Origin: an uncultured Clostridia bacterium
GTDB lineage: Bacteria; Bacillota; Clostridia; Oscillospirales; Ruminococcaceae
NCBI GenBank assembly: GCA_947176675.1
Contig: CAMWRN010000086.1
Location: 1-8,727 of the forward strand
Direction: 5' to 3'
DNA: 8,727 nucleotides
The position numbers were made by a program, and so were the translations under genes. Shown in pieces: positions 1 to 5,911 of this stretch (positions are counted from its first letter, which is position 1; the number at the start of each line of letters is the position of its first letter). Below the pieces are notes generated by a model, which made no database searches, had not been told where the DNA came from, and saw only the letters and a program-made list of their open reading frames with translations.

Positions 1-42
1 TGTTCATCTTCGGTCAGCTCCTTTTCCATTCCGTCGTACACC
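1..42. repeat. Left copy of a 42-bp perfect direct repeat
   Basis: Positions 1-42 are identical to 280-321; identity ends at 43 versus 322. The right copy is the natural one: on the minus strand it holds the rnpM 3' end, the ylxQ ribosome binding site and the ylxQ start codon. The left copy sits where the last part of ylxQ should be. The period is 279 bp, about one ylxQ gene. It may extend left of the window. Explanations are a tandem duplication or a contig-edge assembly artefact. Confidence 0.95.
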
Positions 43-286
43 CGTCAATCGTCATTTCCGTTTTCTTAACGGGAACTCCGCGCTTTTCCGAAAAGAAACG
101 AACTTCCTTTTCCGTTTTCGATGAAATATCCGCCGCGATAAAAACCGCACGAGCCTTTCCTCCGTCCAGAGCCTCTTTCATGGGGTCGAACCCCATAGCA
201 AGCTGCCCCGCCTTTCGGCATATAGTGAGCAGTCCGAATAAGTCCCGCACTTTGTGCGAGTCGTTAAGACTTCCCTGATTGTTCAT
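14..286 (-). CDS. ylxQ: YlxQ, L7Ae/L30e-family RNA-binding protein, C-terminus disrupted
   Basis: This small protein belongs to the L7Ae/L30e fold family, whose members bind kink-turn RNA; YlxQ is encoded between rnpM and infB in most Bacillota and its exact role is not settled. Residues 17-75 show the family pattern: GLLTICRKAGQLAMG, then GKARAVFIAADISSKT (43-58), then the VPVKK strand. The start at 286 is supported by AAAGGAG ten bases upstream on the minus strand, and the gene overlaps the end of rnpM by 23 bp. The native sequence stops at residue 81-82 (position 43). The last eight residues, CTTEWKRS, come from the 42-bp repeat at 1-42 read in a different frame from rnpM. Family members have about 100 residues, so roughly 20-25 native residues are missing. 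Either the gene is broken in the genome or the window edge is misassembled. Confidence 0.82.
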   Translation of the reverse strand: MNNQGSLNDSHKVRDLFGLLTICRKAGQLAMGFDPMKEALDGGKARAVFIAADISSKTEKEVRFFSEKRGVPVKKTEMTIDGCTTEWKRS

Positions 287-551
287 CTTCGGTCAGCTCC
301 TTTTCCATTCCGTCGTACACCTCATCGGAAATACGGCAGGAAAACGCTTTTTCAAATCTTCTTGACTTTCTCGCTTTTCCGAAGCATTCCGTACTGCGGC
401 AGATATAGGCTCCCCTGCCCGATTTTTTTCCGGTCAGGTCGATGGAAACACTTCCGTCGGGAGCCTTGACCGCTCTGATAAGCTCTTTTTTAGGCTTCAT
501 TTCTCCGCAGCCAAGACACATCCTCATAGGTATTTTCTTAGTTACCGCCAT
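264..551 (-). CDS. rnpM: RnpM (YlxR, DUF448), RNase P modulator / RNA-binding protein
   Basis: The 95-residue product matches the YlxR/DUF448 family, renamed RnpM in B. subtilis, where it binds RNA and is reported to modulate RNase P. Visible hallmarks are RMCLGCGE at 10-17 with the CxxC pair C12/C15, KKELIRAV at 21-28, and GRGAYICR at 45-52 followed by a basic stretch RKSRRFEKAF (61-70), as expected for an RNA-binding surface. C51 and C56 form a second cysteine pair. The acidic C-terminus after residue 75 is variable in the family. The gene follows nusA with 12 bp between them, and an AAGG element near the nusA stop codon can serve as its ribosome binding site. It overlaps ylxQ by 23 bp, suggesting translational coupling. 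It is cotranscribed with rimP and nusA. Confidence 0.93.
   Translation of the reverse strand: MAVTKKIPMRMCLGCGEMKPKKELIRAVKAPDGSVSIDLTGKKSGRGAYICRSTECFGKARKSRRFEKAFSCRISDEVYDGMEKELTEDEQSGKS
280..321. repeat. Right copy of the 42-bp perfect direct repeat
   Basis: This is the in-context copy. It spans the overlap of rnpM and ylxQ, including the AAAGGAG ribosome binding site and the ATG of ylxQ on the minus strand. Its match is at 1-42. Confidence 0.95.
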
Positions 552-563
552 TGCATCACGACC

Positions 564-1610
564 TTATTCCACAGGAGTTTCGGGTTTAATGTCGATCTTG
601 TAGCCCGTGAGCCTTGCCGCAAGCTTTGCGTTCTGCCCCCTGTTGCCTATGGCAAGTGAAAGCTGGCTGTTGGGAACTACCACCGTACAGGTTTTCTGCT
701 CGCCCTCTTCAACCGTAACGCTTACCACGTCCGCGGGAGAAAGCGCGTGAGCGATAAACACCGCAGGATCCTCGTCGTAGACGATAATGTCGATCTTTTC
801 GCCGCAAAGCTCGTTTACAATATTTCCTATACGACTGTGCTTCGGACCTATGCACGCTCCCACAGGATCTACGTTCTTATCCTTTGACCAAACGGCAATC
901 TTGGTTCGCGAACCCGCCTCGCGGGATATCGCCTTTACTTCCACCGTACCGTCGTATATTTCTGGAATTTCCAGTTCAAAAAGGCGCTTTACAAGGTCCT
1001 TGTGAGTTCTGGACACCTTTAACATAGGTCTCCTGTCGGGATTGATGATGTCCACCAGATACAGCTTTACGATGTCGCCCTCTTTAAGGACTTCACCCGG
1101 TATCTGCTCGTTTTTGAATAAGTACACCTCGTTCTTGTCGATCGCAAGGGTAGCGTTTCCGCTTTCGGGTTCGATCCTGAGAACGGTGGCGGAGACTGCC
1201 TCGTGTATTTTGTCGCTGAACTGGCTGATGTACTTTTCCCTCTCGAAGCCTTTAAGCTCCGTTCTGATCGCCTGCTTTGCGTTCTGAGCTGCTACGCGTC
1301 CGAACTTTGCCGTTGAAAGCTTGAACGGAACAACGTCACCCACCGCCGCGTTTTTGGAGCAGACCGCTCTTGCTTCGTCAATGTGTATCTCGCTCATATC
1401 AAGCGGTTCATCGTCCACAACCGTTCTCATCAGCGTTACCTCAAACACTTTTTTGTCGGGATCGATCTCCACATTGAAGTTCTCACAATAGGGATACTCC
1501 TTTTTGACCGCCCTTGAAATACCCAGCTTTATTTTTTCCGTGAGAAGCTCCATAGGTATGCCGTTTTCCAGCGCAAGCTTTTCCAGCGCCTCAAAAAATT
1601 CCTTGTTCAT
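564..1610 (-). CDS. nusA: Transcription termination/antitermination factor NusA
   Basis: NusA binds RNA polymerase and nascent RNA and promotes pausing and intrinsic termination. At 348 residues it is the short Gram-positive form: N-terminal polymerase-binding domain (about 1-125, with FGRVAAQNAKQAI at 103-115), S1 domain (about 133-200, ending PMLKVSRT), KH1 (about 202-275, with EIYDGTVEVKAISREAGSRT) and KH2 (about 280-348, with LAIGNRGQNAKLAARLTG). There are no C-terminal acidic repeats, which are typical of proteobacterial NusA. KH2 has an intact GxxG loop, G322-N-R-G325. The KH1 loop reads G255-P-K-H258, so its last glycine is replaced. AGGAGG lies 11 bases before the ATG, a little far but strong. 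It follows rimP after a 41-bp gap. The rimP leader hairpin suggests that NusA regulates its own operon. Confidence 0.97.
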   Translation of the reverse strand: MNKEFFEALEKLALENGIPMELLTEKIKLGISRAVKKEYPYCENFNVEIDPDKKVFEVTLMRTVVDDEPLDMSEIHIDEARAVCSKNAAVGDVVPFKLSTAKFGRVAAQNAKQAIRTELKGFEREKYISQFSDKIHEAVSATVLRIEPESGNATLAIDKNEVYLFKNEQIPGEVLKEGDIVKLYLVDIINPDRRPMLKVSRTHKDLVKRLFELEIPEIYDGTVEVKAISREAGSRTKIAVWSKDKNVDPVGACIGPKHSRIGNIVNELCGEKIDIIVYDEDPAVFIAHALSPADVVSVTVEEGEQKTCTVVVPNSQLSLAIGNRGQNAKLAARLTGYKIDIKPETPVE

Positions 1611-1651
1611 TTTTGCGAATTCCTCCTGATCAGAAAATAAAAATATATAAA

Positions 1652-2152
1652 TTATTCATCATCTTTAAAAAGCTCGTCGGGATCGTCGTCAAAAAGACGT
1701 ATAAAGGCAGTGTCGGAAATTTTTATCTCCATGTCCCCTTCCTCGGTGACTACCGAAACGGTATCCTTAGTATATCCTTTAAGAATTGCTATAAACTCCT
1801 TTTTGCCGTCGTTCTCGCGTATATAGCGTATCCTTACGGGACATTCCAGGAACTCTTCAAAATGTTCGGGACGTCTCAGCTCCCTTCCCAACCCCGGAGA
1901 GCCTACCTCAAGCATATAGTTCTGCTCGATGGGGTCAGCATCGTCAAGAGCCTTTGAAAGCGGACGGGTCATATTTTCGCAGTCGTCCATATCCACCGCG
2001 CCGTCCTGCTTGTCGATAAAGACTCTCAGGTACCACATCGCACCCTCCTTTTCAAAGACAACGTCCCAGATCTTAAGCCCCAGACCGTCGGCAATAGGCT
2101 TGGCGATATCATATACCGCGGCGGCGGTATTTCCGCCTTTTTTTCCTGCCAT
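1652..2152 (-). CDS. rimP: Ribosome maturation factor RimP
   Basis: RimP acts in 30S ribosomal subunit maturation. The 166-residue product has the expected two domains: an N-terminal alpha/beta domain (about 10-90) with LRVFIDK (42-48) and the signature YMLEVGSPGLGREL (79-92), then a C-terminal Sm-like barrel (about 93-155). The tail is very acidic (DDDPDELFKDDE). I chose the ATG at 2152 because AAAGGA lies eight bases upstream on the minus strand and because homologues start near this point. A GTG at 2185 would add 11 residues, but its codon lies in the leader hairpin and it has no ribosome binding site. This is the first gene of the rimP-nusA-rnpM-ylxQ operon, driven by the promoter at 2239-2267. 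Confidence 0.95.
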   Translation of the reverse strand: MAGKKGGNTAAAVYDIAKPIADGLGLKIWDVVFEKEGAMWYLRVFIDKQDGAVDMDDCENMTRPLSKALDDADPIEQNYMLEVGSPGLGRELRRPEHFEEFLECPVRIRYIRENDGKKEFIAILKGYTKDTVSVVTEEGDMEIKISDTAFIRLFDDDPDELFKDDE

Positions 2153-2182
2153 TGAATCAATCCTTTCAATATCCGCATACAG

Positions 2183-2214
2183 CACAAAAGACCGGAGCTT
2201 TCCGGTCTTTTGTG
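2183..2214 (-). promoter_or_regulatory. Leader hairpin of the rimP-nusA operon, possible NusA-dependent attenuator
   Basis: Two perfect 14-bp arms (2183-2196 and 2201-2214) flank a 4-base loop. On the minus strand the core reads GACCGGA-AAGC-TCCGGTC followed by TTTT, that is, a GC-rich stem with A and U flanks like an intrinsic terminator but with a short U tract. It begins about 18 bases after the predicted transcription start and ends 30 bases before the rimP ATG. NusA-dependent attenuation of the nusA operon leader is known in B. subtilis; applying that here is inference. It could also act as a bidirectional terminator or an RNA-stabilising 5' stem. Confidence 0.7.
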
Positions 2215-2238
2215 AATCTTAATATTATGATGTTAATT

Positions 2239-2267
2239 ATTATAGCACACTTTTTCCAAAAATGCAA
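2239..2267 (-). promoter_or_regulatory. Sigma-A promoter of the rimP-nusA operon (extended -10)
   Basis: Read on the minus strand: -35 TTGCAT (2262-2267), a 17-bp spacer, and a perfect TATAAT (2239-2244) preceded by TGC, which makes an extended -10. The predicted start of transcription is near 2232, giving a leader of about 80 bases that contains the hairpin at 2183-2214. Confidence 0.85.
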
Positions 2268-2339
2268 GAGTTTTTTTTGAAAAAAATGAGTTTAATTTTG
2301 CTCTTATTACGTCAAAATGAGCATTTTTAGTGAAAAAAC

Positions 2340-2368
2340 TTGAAAATCAGAGAGAGATATGCTATAAT
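2340..2368 (+). promoter_or_regulatory. Sigma-A promoter of the HD-GYP gene (extended -10)
   Basis: -35 TTGAAA (2340-2345), 17-bp spacer, perfect TATAAT (2363-2368) with TGC directly before it. Predicted start near 2375, so the leader is about 90 bases. It is divergent from the rimP promoter, with about 70 AT-rich bases between the two -35 boxes. The leader holds only a weak stem (GAAGC/GCTTC, 2387-2401) and no clear riboswitch. Confidence 0.85.
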
Positions 2369-2464
2369 ATATTCGTGTGTTTTTCAGAAGCAAACCGCTT
2401 CCGAATATGACGCTTTTTATAATATCAGTATACTATGAATAAAATATTTTAAGAGGTATTTTTA

Positions 2465-4150
2465 ATGAACGAAAATATATTAACAACATCGGACGAAAAA
2501 ACAACCCGTTCGCTGTCAAATATTCTGCTGCTGTGTATAGGACTTTTCGGCGTTGTCCTCATACTCAACGAACTGGATGTCTTTATCATCAACAAATCCG
2601 CTTTCAGAATCATTGCCGCCGCATTCGCGGTAATAATGGCTTTCCCGAAGGCGATGCTCCTTATACGCGGAAAATATGAAAATTGGATGAAATACGCGGT
2701 TATCCTGTGTTCTTCAATAGCCCTGTGTCTTGCTTACAGTGTGCTTACCTTTCATATGGTCATACCTTTGGTTTTTCCGCTGGTACTGTCAATAATGTAC
2801 TTCGATAACAAACTGACAATATTTGCCGCTGTCGAGACCGCTGTTTTCATTACTGCTGCACACTTTCTCAGCGCGGCTCTTCTTGTAGTCCAGGACGACC
2901 CGCTCCGTACTCTTCCTCAGATACTGATCTACGGACTTCTTCCGAGACTTATTATATTCTTTGCGTTCTCCGTGGTATGCATTATCCTCGGAAACAAAAC
3001 GCAGGATATTTTCTCCAGACTCAACAGCTCTATAGACGAGATAAACCGCACCAAGGACAGTCTTGACACTATTATCGATGTGTCCAGAAGGCTTTACGGT
3101 GCAATGAATATGCTCGAACTTGCCGGACTTATAAAATACGCCGTCTACACCGTTACGACCAAGGTTCAGGGCAGCTCGGTCATACCTGTTATCGCAATGG
3201 GCGTTCACACCGAGGACGGAGCTTTTCACCACATTGACGACAACCTTACTTCAGGTCTTGCCCATGCCGAAAACGGAATGGTAACGGTACAGCTTCCGAA
3301 TATCAGCTTTGCTTATCCGCTTACAAGACAAAAAGCCCGCGACGACATTCAAATCACCCCAAACGGCATAGGCATGAGCTTTTATCAAGATGACGAACTG
3401 CTTTTTTACATCTCAATGGAATTTCCGGTTATTTCGGAGGATATCCTTCTGAAAAGCTCGCTGGACATACTCTACAGCAACATCGACACCGCTATGCGGC
3501 AGACAAAGGTCAACAGCGACATCTTCAAGACACAGGAATCGGTAATACTTTCCTTTGCGGAAATATCCGAATCAAAATCCAGACAGACAGGTCAGCACGT
3601 AAAGCGCGTTTCGGAATATGTACGCGTTATGGCTTTGAACACAGGCTTTGATGAGGAAAAATGCACCGAGATCGCTCTTGCGGCAATGATGCACGATATC
3701 GGAAAGCTGCTTATCCCTCCCGAAATACTGGAAAAACCCGGCAGGCTTACCGATGAGGAATTTAATGTCATCAAAACTCACGTTACCGTCGGCGAAGAGC
3801 TGCTTAAAAATTCTCCCGGCGAAGTGATGTCCATGGCTCGCAGGATTGCGCTTTTCCATCACGAACGCTGGGACGGCAAAGGCTATCTTGGGTATGCGGG
3901 TGAAGATATCGACTATATTGCGCGGTTTGTTTCCGTTGCGGACGTTTTCGACGCGCTGGTTTCAAAGCGTTCCTACAAGGACGGCTGGCCTCCGGAAAAA
4001 GCTTACGAAGAGATCGTCCGCCAGCGAGGCAAGCAGTTTGCGCCTCACGCTGTGGATGTATTTGTAAAAAGTTACGACAAGATAATGGATATTCTCAAGC
4101 AGTACCCCGACCAAGTCGCACAAGTGCAAGAACCGCAGGCGGCTGAATAG
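2465..4150 (+). CDS. Membrane-anchored HD-GYP domain protein, probable cyclic-di-GMP phosphodiesterase
   Basis: HD-GYP proteins hydrolyse cyclic di-GMP (some act on cGAMP). The 561-residue product has about six hydrophobic segments (roughly 17-36, 46-66, 76-96, 97-112, 116-142, 155-176), forming a membrane sensor. Next come a helical linker (about 180-215), a sensor-like alpha/beta region (about 215-345; GAF-like is a guess) and the catalytic HD-GYP domain (about 360-545). Likely metal ligands are present: E369 and H378 (ESKSRQTGQH), H410-D411 with K414 (MHDIGK), H439, H465-H466 (LFHHERWDGKGY) and D493 (VADVFDAL). The GYP motif itself is altered: the proline is L475 (GKGYLGYAGEDI). The start has AGAGG eight bases upstream. 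The gene has its own promoter and no cotranscribed partner. Activity looks plausible because the ligand set is intact, but the ligand it senses is unknown. Confidence 0.9.
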   Translation: MNENILTTSDEKTTRSLSNILLLCIGLFGVVLILNELDVFIINKSAFRIIAAAFAVIMAFPKAMLLIRGKYENWMKYAVILCSSIALCLAYSVLTFHMVIPLVFPLVLSIMYFDNKLTIFAAVETAVFITAAHFLSAALLVVQDDPLRTLPQILIYGLLPRLIIFFAFSVVCIILGNKTQDIFSRLNSSIDEINRTKDSLDTIIDVSRRLYGAMNMLELAGLIKYAVYTVTTKVQGSSVIPVIAMGVHTEDGAFHHIDDNLTSGLAHAENGMVTVQLPNISFAYPLTRQKARDDIQITPNGIGMSFYQDDELLFYISMEFPVISEDILLKSSLDILYSNIDTAMRQTKVNSDIFKTQESVILSFAEISESKSRQTGQHVKRVSEYVRVMALNTGFDEEKCTEIALAAMMHDIGKLLIPPEILEKPGRLTDEEFNVIKTHVTVGEELLKNSPGEVMSMARRIALFHHERWDGKGYLGYAGEDIDYIARFVSVADVFDALVSKRSYKDGWPPEKAYEEIVRQRGKQFAPHAVDVFVKSYDKIMDILKQYPDQVAQVQEPQAAE

Positions 4151-4187
4151 CCAATGTTTACAAAACGGTAAAATTAACAAAAGGTTC

Positions 4188-4215
4188 TTGAATTTGTTGA
4201 AAAATATGCTATAAT
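4188..4215 (+). promoter_or_regulatory. Sigma-A promoter of the fructokinase gene (extended -10)
   Basis: -35 TTGAAT (4188-4193), 16-bp spacer, TATAAT (4210-4215) preceded by TGC. The stretch TATGCTATAATAT is shared with the HD-GYP promoter at 2340-2368. Predicted start near 4222, giving a leader of about 37 bases. No catabolite or sugar-regulator operator is evident. Confidence 0.8.
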
Positions 4216-4258
4216 ATTCATAAGAACATATTTTTTAAAAGAAAAAAAGGGGGATATC

Positions 4259-5230
4259 ATGCCGGATATTATGTCGATAGGTGAGATGCTGGTTGATTTC
4301 ACCGCAGTGCAGAGCGAAAATGATAAACCGGAGAACGTTTATTACAAGCAGAATCCGGGAGGCGCTCCCGCGAACGTAGCTGTTATGGCGTCAAAACTGG
4401 GCGTTTCAAGCGGATTTATCGGAAAGCTGGGGCAGGATATGTTCGGCAAATACCTGCGGGACACTCTTGCCGCAGAGGGCGTTGATACCAAAGGGGTTAT
4501 CCTTGACAAGGATTTTTCCACAACTCTCGCTTTCGTAAGAAAAAGCGGCAACGGAGAACGTGATTTTGTTTTCTACCGCAAGAACAGCGCAGATCTTAAC
4601 CTCAGCTACAGCGAAGTAAATCTCAAGCTTATAGACAGCTGCAGGCTGCTCCATTTCGGTGCGCTGCTGCTGACCTCAGAGCCGTCTAAATCAGCGGTTA
4701 TAAACACGGTGGAATATGCAAAGCAGCAGGGCAAGATAATTTCCTACGACCCCAACTGGCGCGAACGTCTGTGGGAGTCAAAGGAAGCCGCCGTAAAGGC
4801 GATGCGAAGCGTGCTTATGTATGTTGACGTTATTAAGGTGTCAGAAGCAGAGCTTCAAATAATCACAGACTGCGCGAATCTGCTTCCCGCAATCGCGAAG
4901 CTTCTGAGCGACGGAGTAAAGGTGGTATGCATTACTCAGGGCGCTAAGGGCTGCGTTATCGCAACAAGGTACGGTATCGAACGTCTGCCTACCTTTAAGG
5001 TGGAAACGGTGGACACGCTCGGCGCGGGAGACAGCTTTTTCGGCGCGTTCCTGTCACGGCTTGTGCTTTCCGGCAAATCCATGGACGAGATAGAAATGGA
5101 GGATCTGCGGGAATTTGCCACATATGCCAATGCCTGCGGAGCGTTAAGCTCGACCAAAGTGGGAGCTATACCCGCTATGCCCACTCACGAGGAGATACTT
5201 GCGCTGATTGAAAAAGATCCCGTATACTAA
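4259..5230 (+). CDS. scrK: PfkB-family sugar kinase, probable fructokinase
   Basis: This cytoplasmic ATP-dependent ribokinase-family kinase most resembles fructokinases (ScrK type), which phosphorylate fructose to fructose 6-phosphate. The 323-residue length is normal. Motifs are SIGEMLVDF (6-14), the substrate-side PfkB signature with NPGGAPANV (32-40), IGKLGQDMFG (54-63), SYDPNWRERLW (162-172), and the second PfkB signature DTLGAGDSFFGAF (252-264) with catalytic base D258. NACGALSSTKVGAIPAMP near the C-terminus is typical of the fructokinase branch. The ribosome binding site AGGGGG is five bases before the ATG. The gene stands alone with its own promoter and terminator, with no transporter or invertase beside it, so the exact sugar is inferred from sequence type only; 2-keto-3-deoxygluconate or another keto sugar is the main alternative. 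Confidence 0.9.
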   Translation: MPDIMSIGEMLVDFTAVQSENDKPENVYYKQNPGGAPANVAVMASKLGVSSGFIGKLGQDMFGKYLRDTLAAEGVDTKGVILDKDFSTTLAFVRKSGNGERDFVFYRKNSADLNLSYSEVNLKLIDSCRLLHFGALLLTSEPSKSAVINTVEYAKQQGKIISYDPNWRERLWESKEAAVKAMRSVLMYVDVIKVSEAELQIITDCANLLPAIAKLLSDGVKVVCITQGAKGCVIATRYGIERLPTFKVETVDTLGAGDSFFGAFLSRLVLSGKSMDEIEMEDLREFATYANACGALSSTKVGAIPAMPTHEEILALIEKDPVY

Positions 5231-5236
5231 AAAATT

Positions 5237-5270
5237 AAGCCGTTTTCCGAAAGGGAGCGGCTTTTAGTTT
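5237..5270 (+). terminator. Intrinsic terminator after the fructokinase gene
   Basis: AAGCCG (5237-5242) pairs with CGGCTT (5258-5263). The inner part pairs weakly with G-U pairs and can close on a GAAA tetraloop (5249-5252). A T-rich tract TTTTAGTTTT follows. It starts six bases after the stop codon and separates the kinase from the downstream operon. Confidence 0.85.
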
Positions 5271-5296
5271 TCGGGGAAATTTTTTTCGGAAAACTA

Positions 5297-5327
5297 TTGA
5301 CTCTCAACTATACTTTAGGATTATACT
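5297..5327 (+). promoter_or_regulatory. Probable MerR-activated promoter (19-bp spacer) of the GNAT operon
   Basis: -35 TTGACT (5297-5302) and -10 TATACT (5322-5327) are separated by 19 bp. Spacers of 19-20 bp are the hallmark of promoters that MerR-family activators realign by DNA distortion. The centre of the spacer (about 5312) falls in an imperfect 11-base dyad, CTATACTTTAG (5308-5318). A MerR-family gene is the last gene of the same operon, so autoregulation is likely. Predicted start near 5334, giving a leader of about 65 bases. The link to this regulator is inference. Confidence 0.65.
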
Positions 5328-5340
5328 TTATTTATAAAGT
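5309..5340 (+). promoter_or_regulatory. Repeated and inverted half-sites around the GNAT operon promoter
   Basis: TATACTTTA occurs twice, at 5309-5317 and 5322-5330, with a 13-bp period. The second copy overlaps a perfect inverted repeat ACTTTA-TTTA-TAAAGT (5325-5340) that covers the end of the -10 box and the predicted start site. Such an arrangement could be an operator for the operon's MerR regulator or another factor. AT-richness makes chance repeats easier, so confidence is modest. Confidence 0.45.
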
Positions 5341-5398
5341 TCGCGCCTTGCGTTTTGCAGAAATGCGGACAAATCTGAATTTGCAGGAGAAACAGTCC

Positions 5399-5911
5399 AT
5401 GGAAACAAAAGACTTGATATTGAGAAACTGGCAGGAACGTGATGCAAACTCTTTATATGAAATGTGTCTTGATGATACCTTAAGAAAAAGCGGGATCGGT
5501 TTCTACAGTTCAATAACTGACAGCCGAAACGTTATTCGCCGTTGGGAGAATAACGAGGGTTTTAAAGTAATTGCCAACAGAAAAAATGATATCTTTATAG
5601 GATTTATATGCTTAAGCGATATGAATAGGTACAACGGCTATATGGAAATGGAGTACGCTGTTACCCCCGAATACCGAAACAAGGGATATGCGACACAAGC
5701 TGTGAAAATGATGCTTGATTACGGATTCAAAGAAATGAATTTATCAGCCGTAGCCGCATGGGTGAGGTCGCACAATAAAGAAAGTGCAAGGGTTTTGGAA
5801 AAATGTTCGTTTACCTTTGAAGGAAGATTGAGAAGGCACGCCCGTGACAAAAGCGATACGCTGTGTTATTCTGTTTTAAGAGAGGAGTGGGAAAATGTCA
5901 AACAGCATTGA
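5399..5911 (+). CDS. GNAT-family N-acetyltransferase (RimJ/RimL type)
   Basis: The 170-residue product is a GNAT enzyme, which moves the acetyl group of acetyl-CoA to an amine. Residues 4-20 (KDLILRNWQERDANSLY) are the usual RimJ/RimL-type start. Motif A, the acetyl-CoA pyrophosphate loop, is VTPEYRNKGYATQAVKMM (88-105) with R93-x-x-G96-x-A98. Motif B follows: AAWVRSHNKESARVLEKCSF (119-138), with N126 and S129 at usual positions; C136 and S137 stand where many relatives have LG. I chose the ATG at 5399 because AGGAG lies nine bases upstream; an upstream TTG at 5297 is the -35 box itself. The substrate cannot be read from sequence: it could be a protein N-terminus, an antibiotic or another small amine. 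It is first in a three-gene operon and overlaps the next gene by 17 bp. Its DNA is more AT-rich than the flanking genes. Confidence 0.9.
   Translation: METKDLILRNWQERDANSLYEMCLDDTLRKSGIGFYSSITDSRNVIRRWENNEGFKVIANRKNDIFIGFICLSDMNRYNGYMEMEYAVTPEYRNKGYATQAVKMMLDYGFKEMNLSAVAAWVRSHNKESARVLEKCSFTFEGRLRRHARDKSDTLCYSVLREEWENVKQH

Noticed and set aside
1613..1957. 114-codon open frame on the plus strand opposite rimP
   Set aside because: Antisense shadow of a conserved gene with no recognisable protein features.
2153..2185. Longer RimP starting at GTG 2185
   Set aside because: The codon lies in the leader hairpin with no ribosome binding site, while ATG 2152 has AAAGGA eight bases upstream.
2387..2420. 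GEMM (cyclic-di-GMP) riboswitch-like pieces in the leader of the HD-GYP gene: GCAAACC at 2390-2396 and GACGC at 2409-2413
   Set aside because: The match stops there: no CAAAGCC continuation, no second helix with a tetraloop receptor, and the remaining leader is plain AT-rich sequence. A covariance-model search would settle it.
2789..3232. 147-codon open frame on the minus strand opposite the HD-GYP gene
   Set aside because: It is fully antisense to a clear conserved gene, resembles no family I recognise and shows no domain pattern.
4141..4152. GGCT-GAAT-AGCC stem at the HD-GYP stop codon as a terminator
   Set aside because: Only four base pairs and no T tract after it; no convincing terminator for this gene was found before the fructokinase promoter.
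5297..5398. Longer GNAT protein starting at TTG 5297 (204 residues)
   Set aside because: That TTG is the -35 box of the predicted promoter and has no ribosome binding site; the ATG at 5399 has AGGAG at good spacing and gives the family's usual N-terminus.
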